Origin: Fundicoccus culcitae | Lineage (GTDB): Bacteria > Bacillota > Bacilli > Lactobacillales > Aerococcaceae | NCBI RefSeq assembly: GCF_024661895.1 | Contig: NZ_CP102453.1 | Location: 2,852,001 to 2,916,000 of the forward strand | DNA length: 64,000 nucleotides | Direction: 5' to 3' | Part shown: positions 15,840 to 24,381 of the stretch, one piece after another | Layout: the number at the start of each line of letters is the position of its first letter | Position numbering within the stretch: the first letter of the stretch is position 1 | Position numbers and translations under genes: made by a program | Notes under the pieces: model-generated | The model's input: the letters and a program-made list of their open reading frames with translations, nothing else | Databases searched by the model: none | Told to the model about the DNA's origin: nothing

Positions 15840-18554
15840 TTATTGAACGTTTTCGCTACCTGGTTTTTCATATTTAGCAGCAACACCTGTCGTGCGTAGA
15901 ATCCATTTAATAATTTCTACCAATGGAATAATACTGATAGCAGCGATGATTGCTACGGCCCAGCCGGATGCTGTTGGTAAAGTGACATCGAAGTAGGTAT
16001 TAATACCTGGGATAAGGATAACACCTAATAATAAGGCACCAGACCCTATAAAGGCTAAGTTCAAGTATTTGTTATCAAATGGATTACTGCTGAACATTGA
16101 TTTGAATGTTGACTTAACGTTATATGAATGGAACAATTGGATCATACCTAACGTAATAAAGGCCATTGTTTCTGCAATGTTGTTGTCATGAGGGTAAAGA
16201 ACATAATGACCTACCCAATAAACGAATAAGGTAATACCGCCTTCAAGGATACCTTGATAGAAGATACTTGGTAAAACTCCGAATGAAAGGAAGTTATCTT
16301 TGCGTGTACGTGGTGCTTTAGTCATTGAGTCTTTTTCAGCATTTTCCATACCTAAAGCAATAGCAGGGAAAACGTCGGTAACGAGGTTAATCCATAAGAT
16401 ATGAATCGGCTCTAAAATGGTCCAGCCCATAAAGGTTGCGACGAATAAAGTAATAACTTCACCCATGTTTGCTGAAAGTAAGAACTGTACAGCTTTTTGA
16501 ATGTTAGCAAATACTTTACGTCCTTCTTCAACGGCTACAACGATGGTTTCGAAGTTATCATCGGCTAGAACCATGTCTGAAGCACCTTTAGATACTTCTG
16601 TTCCGGTAATACCCATACCAACACCGATATCGGCTTGCTTTAATGAAGGAGCATCGTTAACACCGTCACCGGTCATGGCTACGACCACATCATTGGCTTG
16701 CCAAGCGCGGATAATTCTAACTTTATGTTCTGGAGATACACGTGCATATACAGAGTAGTTAGATACGGTACGAGTTAATTCTTCATCAGACATTTTGTCT
16801 AATTCAGCACCTGTCGTAACGTGAACGGAATTATCCTCATCAGGATTTAAAATCCCTAAACGTTCGGCAATGGCTTGTGCAGTAACGGCATGGTCACCTG
16901 TAATCATAACGGTACGAATACCGGCATTACGAGCTACTTTGATAGCTTCGCCAGCTTCTTGACGTTCAGGGTCAATCATACCCACAAGTCCAGCGAAAAT
17001 TAAATCATTTTCAATTGATTCTGAATCCACTTTTTCAGGGAGTGAATCAACAATTTTGTAAGCTCCTGCAAGCACCCGCAAAGCATTACGTGCCATACCG
17101 TCATTAGCGGCAAGAATGGTATCGCTATGTTCTTGTGTAAATGGAATTACTTGATCGCCATCTTGATATTGAGTGACACGTTTGATTAATTGATCGGGAG
17201 CACCCTTAGCAGCAATTAAATATTTTCCGTCTTCAAGTTGGTGGATGGTAGACATTAATTTACGAGATGAATCAAATGGCACTTCATCAATACGTGGTGT
17301 GGCTTCTAATGCAGCTTCTAAATCAAAGCCTTTATCATTAGCGTATTTAATCATCGCAATTTCCGTTGGATCCCCGACTAAATTACCAGCATTATCTGTG
17401 TTGACGTCATTGGCAAATGTAATCGACCGTAATAAAGGTGTATCTAAATCAATATCTTCACTGGCTTCATGTAATTCACCATTGTAGTATACTTTTTCAA
17501 TGGTCATCTTGTTAACGGTTAATGTACCTGTCTTATCAGAACAAATAACTTGGGTTGAACCTAAAGTTTCAACGGCTGGTAAGGTACGAACTAGGGCGTT
17601 TCTTTCAGCCATTTTTTGTGTACCAATAGATAAAATGATGGTTGTAATGGCTGGCAACCCTTCAGGGATAGCCGCAACTGCTAGTGAAATAGAAATAAGT
17701 AACATATCAATAACGGTATTATCACCCGCGTTTGGTCCAAAAAGTCCAACAAAGAAGGTAATAACAGCGATAATGATAATTAAATACGTCAGTTTCTTAC
17801 CTAGTTCTTCTTGGTCACGTTGCAATGGCGTTTGTTGACTTTCAGTCGTAGATAATATATTAGCAATATTACCGACTTCGGTATTCATACCTGTACCGAT
17901 AACCACACCCTTGGCACGACCATAGGTCACATTGGTACTTGAAAAAGCCATGTTTTTGCGGTCACCAATACCCGTTTCTGGATCAGCAATAATTTCTGTG
18001 CTTTTCTCAGACGGTACAGACTCACCGGTTAAGGCAGCTTCTTCAATTTGTAAAGAACTGGATTCAATTAAACGTAAATCGGCTGGCACGATATCCCCAG
18101 CTTCAAGTAAAACGATGTCTCCTGGTACTAATTCGGTACTTTTAATTTTTGAATTAGCATTATTCCGACGTACGGTCGCTTCAGGTGACGCCATATCTTT
18201 TAAAGCATCAATGGCTTCTTCGGCCTTGGATTCTTGGAATACACCCATAACCGCATTTAAAATAACTACGATTAAGATAACGACAGCATCCGCAATTCCT
18301 TCACCTTCGATAACTCCGATAACCGCTGAAACAGCTGCGGCAACTAACAAGACAATAATCATAAAGTCTTTAAACTGAGCAATAAACTTTTGCAATAAAG
18401 TTGTTTTTTCTTCCGTAATCAGTTCATTATGACCATATTGCTCGAGACGACGTTGGACTTCTGCATCACTTAAACCAGAAGAAGCATCGGTGTTTAAATG
18501 ACTCACCACTTCTTCAGCCGACAATGTATAAGGTTTTACATCCTCTTTTGACAT
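15840..18554 (-). CDS. P-type cation-transporting ATPase (Ca2+/Mn2+ type)
   Basis: ATP-driven cation export pump of the P2A class, 904 residues. The actuator motif TGES, the phosphorylation site CSDKTGTLT, and the hinge GDGVNDAPS are present, with helix 4 PEGL (AAIPEGLPA) and the C-terminal cation ATPase helices. It resembles bacterial PMR1/LMCA1-type pumps. GGAGG lies before the ATG. The leader contains a yybP-ykoY type Mn2+ riboswitch with a terminator (18602-18749), so the gene should be switched on by excess Mn2+; manganese or calcium efflux is therefore the likely role. Confidence 0.92.
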   Translation of the reverse strand: MSKEDVKPYTLSAEEVVSHLNTDASSGLSDAEVQRRLEQYGHNELITEEKTTLLQKFIAQFKDFMIIVLLVAAAVSAVIGVIEGEGIADAVVILIVVILNAVMGVFQESKAEEAIDALKDMASPEATVRRNNANSKIKSTELVPGDIVLLEAGDIVPADLRLIESSSLQIEEAALTGESVPSEKSTEIIADPETGIGDRKNMAFSSTNVTYGRAKGVVIGTGMNTEVGNIANILSTTESQQTPLQRDQEELGKKLTYLIIIIAVITFFVGLFGPNAGDNTVIDMLLISISLAVAAIPEGLPAITTIILSIGTQKMAERNALVRTLPAVETLGSTQVICSDKTGTLTVNKMTIEKVYYNGELHEASEDIDLDTPLLRSITFANDVNTDNAGNLVGDPTEIAMIKYANDKGFDLEAALEATPRIDEVPFDSSRKLMSTIHQLEDGKYLIAAKGAPDQLIKRVTQYQDGDQVIPFTQEHSDTILAANDGMARNALRVLAGAYKIVDSLPEKVDSESIENDLIFAGLVGMIDPERQEAGEAIKVARNAGIRTVMITGDHAVTAQAIAERLGILNPDEDNSVHVTTGAELDKMSDEELTRTVSNYSVYARVSPEHKVRIIRAWQANDVVVAMTGDGVNDAPSLKQADIGVGMGITGTEVSKGASDMVLADDNFETIVVAVEEGRKVFANIQKAVQFLLSANMGEVITLFVATFMGWTILEPIHILWINLVTDVFPAIALGMENAEKDSMTKAPRTRKDNFLSFGVLPSIFYQGILEGGITLFVYWVGHYVLYPHDNNIAETMAFITLGMIQLFHSYNVKSTFKSMFSSNPFDNKYLNLAFIGSGALLLGVILIPGINTYFDVTLPTASGWAVAIIAAISIIPLVEIIKWILRTTGVAAKYEKPGSENVQ

Positions 18555-18601
18555 TTTTTCCTCCTAAATTCCTCCAATAGTTGTGCCAAAAATTAGCTAA
18601 A

Positions 18602-18659
18602 ATAAAAAGACTTATGCTAACCAAACGCTAACTAGCTAACAATCTGGTGGCATAAGTCT
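18602..18659 (-). terminator. Riboswitch-controlled terminator
   Basis: On the minus strand AGACTTATGC pairs with GCATAAGTCT, followed by TTTTTATT. The first arm overlaps the 3' strand of the aptamer P1 stem, so terminator and aptamer are mutually exclusive. Confidence 0.8.
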
Positions 18660-18749
18660 CACTATTTAAGTACAGTACCAGCAGATTAGAAAATCTACTT
18701 AACGGTGTTGATACTGACAAGGCGCTAACCTTTAGTTACTCCCTTATGG
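18651..18749 (-). promoter_or_regulatory. yybP-ykoY family (Mn2+) riboswitch aptamer
   Basis: Reading the minus strand, P1 is CATAAG (plus 18743-18748) pairing with CTTATG (plus 18651-18656). Immediately inside P1 is GGGAGTAAC, matching the conserved GGGGAGUA of this class, and the 3' side carries GAGAC, matching the conserved AGAC. The internal TTGTCAGTATCAACA resembles the second conserved internal loop region. P-type ATPases are known targets of this riboswitch in lactic acid bacteria and streptococci. Confidence 0.78.
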
Positions 18750-18810
18750 ATATAAATTATAAGATTATTATAATTAAAATTAGGGTTAATTGCAAACAGA
18801 AACATTAAAT

Positions 18811-18824
18811 CAGTGATATTTATT
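18811..18824 (-). repeat. Dispersed motif copy upstream of srtA
   Basis: CAGTGATATTTATT, matching 14 bases of the reverse complement of AATAAATATCACTGC. It lies in the intergenic region between the riboswitch and the sortase gene. Confidence 0.6.
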
Positions 18825-19018
18825 TTAAAAAAGATCGCTAACATCCATACACAAACTGATTTGTGAAGTTTTTGTTACTATTTAAGTTGAAATAAGCCGA
18901 AAAAATGAAAAAGTTTAAAATAACTGTGATAAAATGATTAAATATTTGCATAATGATAGGAAAAAATAGCCGCATTTGATATATTATTATCAAGAGTATT
19001 TGAATGGGAGGCAAGAAA

Positions 19019-19768
19019 ATGTCAGAAGAAAAGAATCCTCAAAGTCGTTCGGAGCGACGTAAAAAGGAAAAACGCAAGGGTGGTCGTTTTCAAACGATAC
19101 TGGGTGTCATCTTGATTATTATTGCGGCTGCCTTACTTGCAATTGACCCAATAAAAAACCAGATTATTCGACAAGGGTCTGAACAAAATCAAATTGGTAA
19201 TTTAACACGCGAGGAAGTCATAGCCAACCAAGATCGTGACGTTGAATACGACTGGCAAGCCATTACTAACATTAACGCCGCTGAGGTATTAGCTAATAGC
19301 ATTAATCCCAATGATTTGCCGACTATCGGTGGCATAGCGATTCCCGAGGTATCGATGAATTTACCGATTTACAAAGGGGTAACCAACGAGGGAATGTATT
19401 TAGGCGCAGGAACCTTATATCCGGATATGGAAATGGGTGAATCCAACTATTCGATTGCTAGCCATCATTCGATTAATGAAGATTTATTATTTGCACCTCT
19501 GATGCGTGTTGAAATGGGAGATATCATTTACCTAACGGATTTAGAGAATATTTATGTTTATCAAGTGGACTATATCGATCAAGTCGAACCAACGCGTGTG
19601 GATTTAGTCCAGCCAACGGTTGAACCGATTGTTACGTTAATAACGTGTGATTACAGTCTTAACGAACGTGTCGTCGTTCAAGGTAGTTTGGTTGAGACGG
19701 TCGCCATCGAGAATGCCAGTCAGGAAATGTTAAATGCCTTCAATTTACCGCAGACCATTCCGGGTTAG
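19019..19768 (+). CDS. srtA: Class A sortase (housekeeping)
   Basis: Membrane-bound transpeptidase that cleaves LPXTG proteins and attaches them to the cell wall. 250 residues from the ATG with GGGAGG upstream; an ATG at 19004 lies ahead of that site. A very basic N-terminus precedes one membrane anchor at about 25-42. The catalytic domain follows, with His149/150 (IASHHS), Cys210 (TLITCD) and Arg217 (NERVVVQG). The likely substrates in this window are the wall proteins at 29588 (LPATG) and 39733 (LPETG). It is monocistronic, as expected of a housekeeping sortase. Confidence 0.93.
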   Translation: MSEEKNPQSRSERRKKEKRKGGRFQTILGVILIIIAAALLAIDPIKNQIIRQGSEQNQIGNLTREEVIANQDRDVEYDWQAITNINAAEVLANSINPNDLPTIGGIAIPEVSMNLPIYKGVTNEGMYLGAGTLYPDMEMGESNYSIASHHSINEDLLFAPLMRVEMGDIIYLTDLENIYVYQVDYIDQVEPTRVDLVQPTVEPIVTLITCDYSLNERVVVQGSLVETVAIENASQEMLNAFNLPQTIPG

Positions 19769-19781
19769 AATAGATAATATT

Positions 19782-19819
19782 AAAAAACCGACACTCAATG
19801 ATACTGAGGTCGGTTTTTT
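19782..19819. terminator. Bidirectional terminator between srtA and the fet-like operon
   Basis: AAAAACCGAC pairs with GTCGGTTTTT, with an inner CTCA/TGAG stem, between convergent genes. Confidence 0.85.
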
Positions 19820-19830
19820 CGTTGTGTCGT

Positions 19831-20607
19831 TTATTCCCAAATTTCGGTTTTTAGTTGGTAGCGACTGCTAAAGTATTTGCCAAAGGTTAAGTAGGCTGCT
19901 AGAAATACGGAAAGGGCAGTGGCGGCGACCATCACAATCATAACCATCATTTGATACATAATGGCTTTGGTTGGTTCAACACCTGCAAAAATCATCCCTG
20001 ACATCATCCCCGGCAAGGTTACCAGTCCAACCATCCGTGTACTATCAATCGTAGGTTGTAGACCTTGACGAATCGTATCACGTAAAATACCCTGTGATGC
20101 TTGGCGTGGTGTAGCGCCTAAGGCTAACATTTCTATCACCGCCTGTTGACGATCCGCATATAATTGCCGCATATTTGAATAAGTTAAGCCAACGGAAGTC
20201 ATCACGGTACCGACAATCATTCCACTGATGGGAATGATTTGTGAGGGTATAAATTCCACACTTCCGGAAATAACAATAACAACCAAACTAATCGCTGTGG
20301 TGACAAAAATCGATATAAAAGAATCACGGAAGGCATGTTCAATGCCTTTGGCACGCTGCGCAGCATTCCAAGCAGCGTTAATAATGATAATTAAAACCAT
20401 TCCTAAGGTAATCCATGTATTATCCACACTAAATATCGCTGTTAAGACAAAGCCGACAACTGATAATTGAATAATCATGCGGATGATTGCTACTAGAATA
20501 TCTTTTTCTAAACCCAACTTTTCTCTATAGGAAATAAATAAAGCGATAAAGACTAAACTGAACGTTAAGACTAAACTTAAAGGACTTACTTGCAAATTTT
20601 GTTCCAT
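19831..20607 (-). CDS. fetB: ABC exporter permease, FetB/UPF0014 family
   Basis: Membrane subunit of a FetAB-type exporter, a family linked to iron export and oxidative stress tolerance in E. coli. 258 residues with several helices. It contains the family signature around MIVGTVMTSVGLTYSNMRQL, the EALALGATPRQA-like segment (EMLALGATPRQASQGILRD) and TLPGMMSGMIFAG. The ATPase gene ends two bases upstream. Substrate is inferred from family. Confidence 0.88.
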   Translation of the reverse strand: MEQNLQVSPLSLVLTFSLVFIALFISYREKLGLEKDILVAIIRMIIQLSVVGFVLTAIFSVDNTWITLGMVLIIIINAAWNAAQRAKGIEHAFRDSFISIFVTTAISLVVIVISGSVEFIPSQIIPISGMIVGTVMTSVGLTYSNMRQLYADRQQAVIEMLALGATPRQASQGILRDTIRQGLQPTIDSTRMVGLVTLPGMMSGMIFAGVEPTKAIMYQMMVMIVMVAATALSVFLAAYLTFGKYFSSRYQLKTEIWE

Positions 20608-20609
20608 GG

Positions 20610-21269
20610 TTAGTTGCCTCCTTTATTATTGGCTTTAACTAGCTTAATTTGACGTTGGGTCATCAGTTGTTCTTCTTCCATATGACTAACTAAAATAACT
20701 GTGACGCCTGTCTCTTCATGATACACACGCAACCATTCCCAGATATCTTTGCGTGTCTCCCCATCTAAGGCCGATGTAATTTCATCTAGCAAAATAACTT
20801 TTGGTGCAAATAGGACGTTACGGATTAATGAAACCCGTTGTTTTTCGCCTCCTGATAACGAGTTGATTTTACGGTCTAAAAACGCATCGGATAACTTCAT
20901 TTGATTGAGTAATTCTAGGGCATGTGAACGATCAAATTCTAGATTACGTATCTCATAAGGAAAGCGTAAATTATCCTCGACGGTTTGACCAAACAAACTA
21001 GGGGTTTGAACACAATAGGAAATGGCTTGACGTAAAGTAACGGGGTCATAATCATTAACGTCTCTTCCATCGAATAAATATCTTCCTGTATGTTCGAGTC
21101 TTGGATCATTTAATTGAACCAAAAATTTCAATAAAGTACTCTTACCACTACCCGAAGGTCCAACGAGGGCAATAACTTCGCCGGCTTTTACAGAAAAGCT
21201 AACCGGTTCAAAAATGGCTTGCCCATTAGCCGTAATTGAAAGATTATCTATCGTGAGTTGATCTGACAT
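20610..21269 (-). CDS. fetA: ABC exporter ATPase, FetA-like
   Basis: ATPase partner of FetB. 219 residues from the ATG before SDQLTIDNLSI, with AAAGGA upstream; longer starts add a non-conserved tail. Walker A GPSGSGKST, Q-loop region YCVQTPSLFG, signature LSGGEKQR, Walker B VILLDEITSALD and the switch region SHMEEE are intact. A minus-strand TATAAT (plus 21309-21314) with TTTAGA 17 bp further up is a plausible promoter. Confidence 0.88.
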   Translation of the reverse strand: MSDQLTIDNLSITANGQAIFEPVSFSVKAGEVIALVGPSGSGKSTLLKFLVQLNDPRLEHTGRYLFDGRDVNDYDPVTLRQAISYCVQTPSLFGQTVEDNLRFPYEIRNLEFDRSHALELLNQMKLSDAFLDRKINSLSGGEKQRVSLIRNVLFAPKVILLDEITSALDGETRKDIWEWLRVYHEETGVTVILVSHMEEEQLMTQRQIKLVKANNKGGN

Positions 21270-21521
21270 TTTATGTTTCATCCTTTCATATTTAGCATCA
21301 ATGTGATTATTATACAATAAATTAGAATGAATCTAAAGAGGCTTGGCTTGTAAAATTAAGTACATATCTAATTTACCACATATTTTGTCTTTTTATTATA
21401 AAAAATCTATATAAAGCACTAAAATTTACCCTTTACAATGCATAATGTCATATGGCAAGGAAATAAAGCCTTTACAATACCGATTAATGACAAGAAAGAG
21501 TGACTGTCAAAAATTAAAAAC

Positions 21522-21564
21522 TATACCTAATATTTACATAAAATTTACAATCGCTTGCTATAAT
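21522..21564 (+). promoter_or_regulatory. Pho box-like repeats directly upstream of the ugp -10
   Basis: Four hexamers with 11-bp period: TATACC (21522), TTTACA (21533), TTTACA (21544) and TTGCTA (21555). The last runs into TATAAT at 21559-21564. PhoP boxes in Gram-positives are TT(A/C/T)ACA repeats spaced by five bases just ahead of the -10, and there is no ordinary -35 at 17 bp. This points to phosphate-starvation control of the operon. Confidence 0.6.
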
Positions 21565-21606
21565 GTATTTGCTTAATGAATACGATAATATATACCGAGG
21601 TGGCCA

Positions 21607-22644
21607 ATGCAAGTAAGATTTGAAGATGTTACCATGCGTTTCCAAGATAATACCGTTTTGGACAAAATCAACTTTACATTACCAAGTAAACAATTGGTTT
21701 CTTTTTTAGGACCTAGTGGGTGTGGTAAGTCAACGACCTTGTACCTAATTTCAGGATTGTTAGAAGCTAGTGGTGGGAAAATCTTTTTTGATGACCGTGA
21801 TGTAACTAAGTTAGATCCGGTTAAACGACAAGTTGGGTTAGTCTTTCAAAATTACGCTCTATACCCACATTTGACCGTTTTAGAAAATATTATGTTCCCT
21901 TTGAAAATGGCTAAGATGCCTAAAAAAGAACGTCGTGAACGTGCCGAAGAAATGGCCCGTTTAACCCGCATTACCGATCAATTAAATAAATACCCCCGTC
22001 AATTATCGGGCGGGCAACAACAACGTGTGGCCATTAGTCGAGCCCTATCCAAGTCACCGGATACTCTTTTGATGGATGAACCTTTATCCAACTTAGATGC
22101 ACGTCTAAGAATTGAAATGCGTGAGGAAATAAGACGCATTCAGCAAGAAACAGAAGTAACAACTGTCTTTGTTACGCACGACCAAGAAGAAGCGCTTAGT
22201 ATTGCCGATCGTGTGATGGTTTTAGATAAGGGTGAAATTCAACAAATCAGTGATCCAGTGACCTTATATCAACGCCCTAATAATTTGTTTGTGGCGAAAT
22301 TTATTGGGACACCGATCATCAATACTTTCCAACGTTCTTCAGTAGCCCTCAATCCTGAAGCAGAGATATTTAATCAAGAATGGGAATTGATTGGGATTCG
22401 CTCGGAACAATTTAGATTAGCGGATGAATCGGATTATTTAATCAAGGCGCAGGTGCAACGGATTGAAAATGTTGGTAAGGAAACGACTATTCACTGCGTA
22501 GCGGGTGAAGAACATTTTGTTGCGACGGATATCGAAGCGAATATTTCGGAAAATGATACGATTTATCTAAAGGTTAAAGGAGACCTTTTGTTATTTGACC
22601 AAGATAATAATATCATTGAAAGTAGTGGTGACAATGAATCGTAA
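21607..22644 (+). CDS. ugpC: ABC importer ATPase, UgpC/MsmK type
   Basis: ATPase of a carbohydrate-type importer, 345 residues. Walker A GPSGCGKST, Q-loop VFQNYALYP, signature LSGGQQQR, Walker B LLMDEPLSNLD and switch VTHDQEEA are present. A C-terminal regulatory OB-type domain (about 235-345) matches UgpC/MalK. The start has GAGGTGG nearby. It is first in the operon ugpC-A-E-B and overlaps ugpA by 11 bases. It could also energise the ATPase-less importer at 1-2918, as MsmK-type subunits do in streptococci; that is inference. Confidence 0.92.
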   Translation: MQVRFEDVTMRFQDNTVLDKINFTLPSKQLVSFLGPSGCGKSTTLYLISGLLEASGGKIFFDDRDVTKLDPVKRQVGLVFQNYALYPHLTVLENIMFPLKMAKMPKKERRERAEEMARLTRITDQLNKYPRQLSGGQQQRVAISRALSKSPDTLLMDEPLSNLDARLRIEMREEIRRIQQETEVTTVFVTHDQEEALSIADRVMVLDKGEIQQISDPVTLYQRPNNLFVAKFIGTPIINTFQRSSVALNPEAEIFNQEWELIGIRSEQFRLADESDYLIKAQVQRIENVGKETTIHCVAGEEHFVATDIEANISENDTIYLKVKGDLLLFDQDNNIIESSGDNES

Positions 22645-23530
22645 AGTTACCCTAAAGAGTACCTTGCAAGCTTTGTTGTATTTGGCGCCGATGCTGATTT
22701 TAGTTGGGATATTTACTGTTTATCCAATTATTAAATCGATTGATATGAGTTTTTATTTAGATTTTAATTTGTTTACAGGCGAGATAGATGGACGGGGTTT
22801 GGCGAATTACGAAGAGTTATTTAACGATCCGGCTTTTTATCAAGCGTTAAAAAATACCGCTATCTTTGTTATCGGTGTCGTACCAGCTTCTCTCATTATT
22901 TCGTTAGCGATTGCTTTAATGTTAAACATGATTCCGTTTCTTAAAGGGTTCTTTAGAACCGTTTATTTTCTGCCTTATGTGACGTCCACCGTGGCTATTT
23001 CAATTGTTTGGAATTGGCTCTATCATTCGCGTTACGGTCTTTTCAATTATATTCTTGGCTTGTTTGGGGTTGAACCCATTAATTGGCTAAATAATCCTGA
23101 TATGGCACTGCCAGCGGTGATTATTATGTCTATTTGGAAAGGTTTAGGCTTTAATATTTTGCTATTTCTTGTTGGTTTGGGCAATATTGATGAAAATTAT
23201 TATAAGGCGGCTAAAATTGATGGCGCCAATGCTTGGAATAGATTTATTAATATTACCTTGCCTCTATTACGGCCGACAATCTTTTTATTATCAATTGTTG
23301 GTGTGATCAACAACTTTAAGGTTTTTGATGAAGTCTATTCTTTATTTAATGGACGTCCTGGTCCAGCGGGTTCAGCGACTACCTTAGTCTATTATTTATT
23401 CCAGAAGTTTTATGTTCAATTTGATTATGGTGTGGCTGCGGCTTCTGGGATTGTCTTGTTCTTAATCGTGTTAGGCATTACCTTGATTCAATTTTTCGGT
23501 AATCGTTACTTTGAGAAGCGGGGTGGCTAG
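22634..23530 (+). CDS. ugpA: ABC importer permease UgpA
   Basis: Membrane subunit of the glycerol-phosphate-type importer, 298 residues from ATG 22634 (GTGGTG upstream); the stop of ugpC lies inside the first codons. There are six hydrophobic segments, with the family segment FRTVYFLPYVTSTVAISIVW and the EAA loop AAKIDGANAWNRFINITLPL. The next permease starts two bases after its stop. Confidence 0.9.
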   Translation: MNRKVTLKSTLQALLYLAPMLILVGIFTVYPIIKSIDMSFYLDFNLFTGEIDGRGLANYEELFNDPAFYQALKNTAIFVIGVVPASLIISLAIALMLNMIPFLKGFFRTVYFLPYVTSTVAISIVWNWLYHSRYGLFNYILGLFGVEPINWLNNPDMALPAVIIMSIWKGLGFNILLFLVGLGNIDENYYKAAKIDGANAWNRFINITLPLLRPTIFLLSIVGVINNFKVFDEVYSLFNGRPGPAGSATTLVYYLFQKFYVQFDYGVAAASGIVLFLIVLGITLIQFFGNRYFEKRGG

Positions 23531-23532
23531 AC

Positions 23533-24354
23533 ATGAAAAAGATCTTTTCTTATTCGATAACTTACGTTATTTTATTCTTTGGTGGCGTGCTAATGATTTT
23601 GCCTTTTTACTGGATGATTGCGACCAGTTTGAAGACAGGGACAGAAGCTATCGCCATCCCACCAGTCTGGGTGCCTGAAACTTTGCAATTTGGTAATTAT
23701 GCCAAAGCCTGGGAAGCGGCACCGTTCGGTCGTTATTTTCTAAACAGTGTGTTCGTCACATCTGTCACAACGATCGGCGAATTATTTACGAGCATTTTGG
23801 CAGCTTATGCCTTTGCTAAACTTAGATTTTGGGGTAAAGATATCTTATTCATCTTGTTACTGGGTACGATGATGGTTCCAGGTGAGTTAATGACCATTCC
23901 TAACTTTGTTACATTAGCAGATTGGGGAATGATCAATACTTACTGGGCACTTATTTTACCTTGGTTAGCTAGTGTGTTTTCCGTCTTTACTTTGAAACAA
24001 TCCTTCGAATCAATACCGAATGAATTGTATTATGCTGCTAAATCAGATGGTTGTAGTGATTGGCGTTTCCTTTGGGAAATGGTCGTTCCACTATCCAAAT
24101 CATCGATTATTGCAGTAACCATTCTGAAGGTAATTGGTAGTTGGAATGCGTTCATGTGGCCTTTAATTGTCACAAATGAACGGTCGCTACGTACCTTACC
24201 TGTGGGATTACAAGCCTTTACGACCGAAGCTGGAACACAGTATGAACTGTTAATGGCTGCGTCAACAATTGTCGTAGTTCCTATGGTTGTCATTTATCTA
24301 CTGTTGCAAAAGTACATCATGCAAGGCATTTCGCGTTCTGGCCTCAAGGGTTAG
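23533..24354 (+). CDS. ugpE: ABC importer permease UgpE
   Basis: Second permease, 273 residues, six helices. It opens with a helix FGGVLMILPFYWMIATSLK typical of UgpE/MalG and has the EAA loop AAKSDGCSDWRFLWEMVVPL. A short 24-base gap leads to the binding protein gene, so all four ugp genes are one unit. Confidence 0.9.
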   Translation: MKKIFSYSITYVILFFGGVLMILPFYWMIATSLKTGTEAIAIPPVWVPETLQFGNYAKAWEAAPFGRYFLNSVFVTSVTTIGELFTSILAAYAFAKLRFWGKDILFILLLGTMMVPGELMTIPNFVTLADWGMINTYWALILPWLASVFSVFTLKQSFESIPNELYYAAKSDGCSDWRFLWEMVVPLSKSSIIAVTILKVIGSWNAFMWPLIVTNERSLRTLPVGLQAFTTEAGTQYELLMAASTIVVVPMVVIYLLLQKYIMQGISRSGLKG

Positions 24355-24381
24355 GACAAATATTCTGGAGGGAAAAAATTG

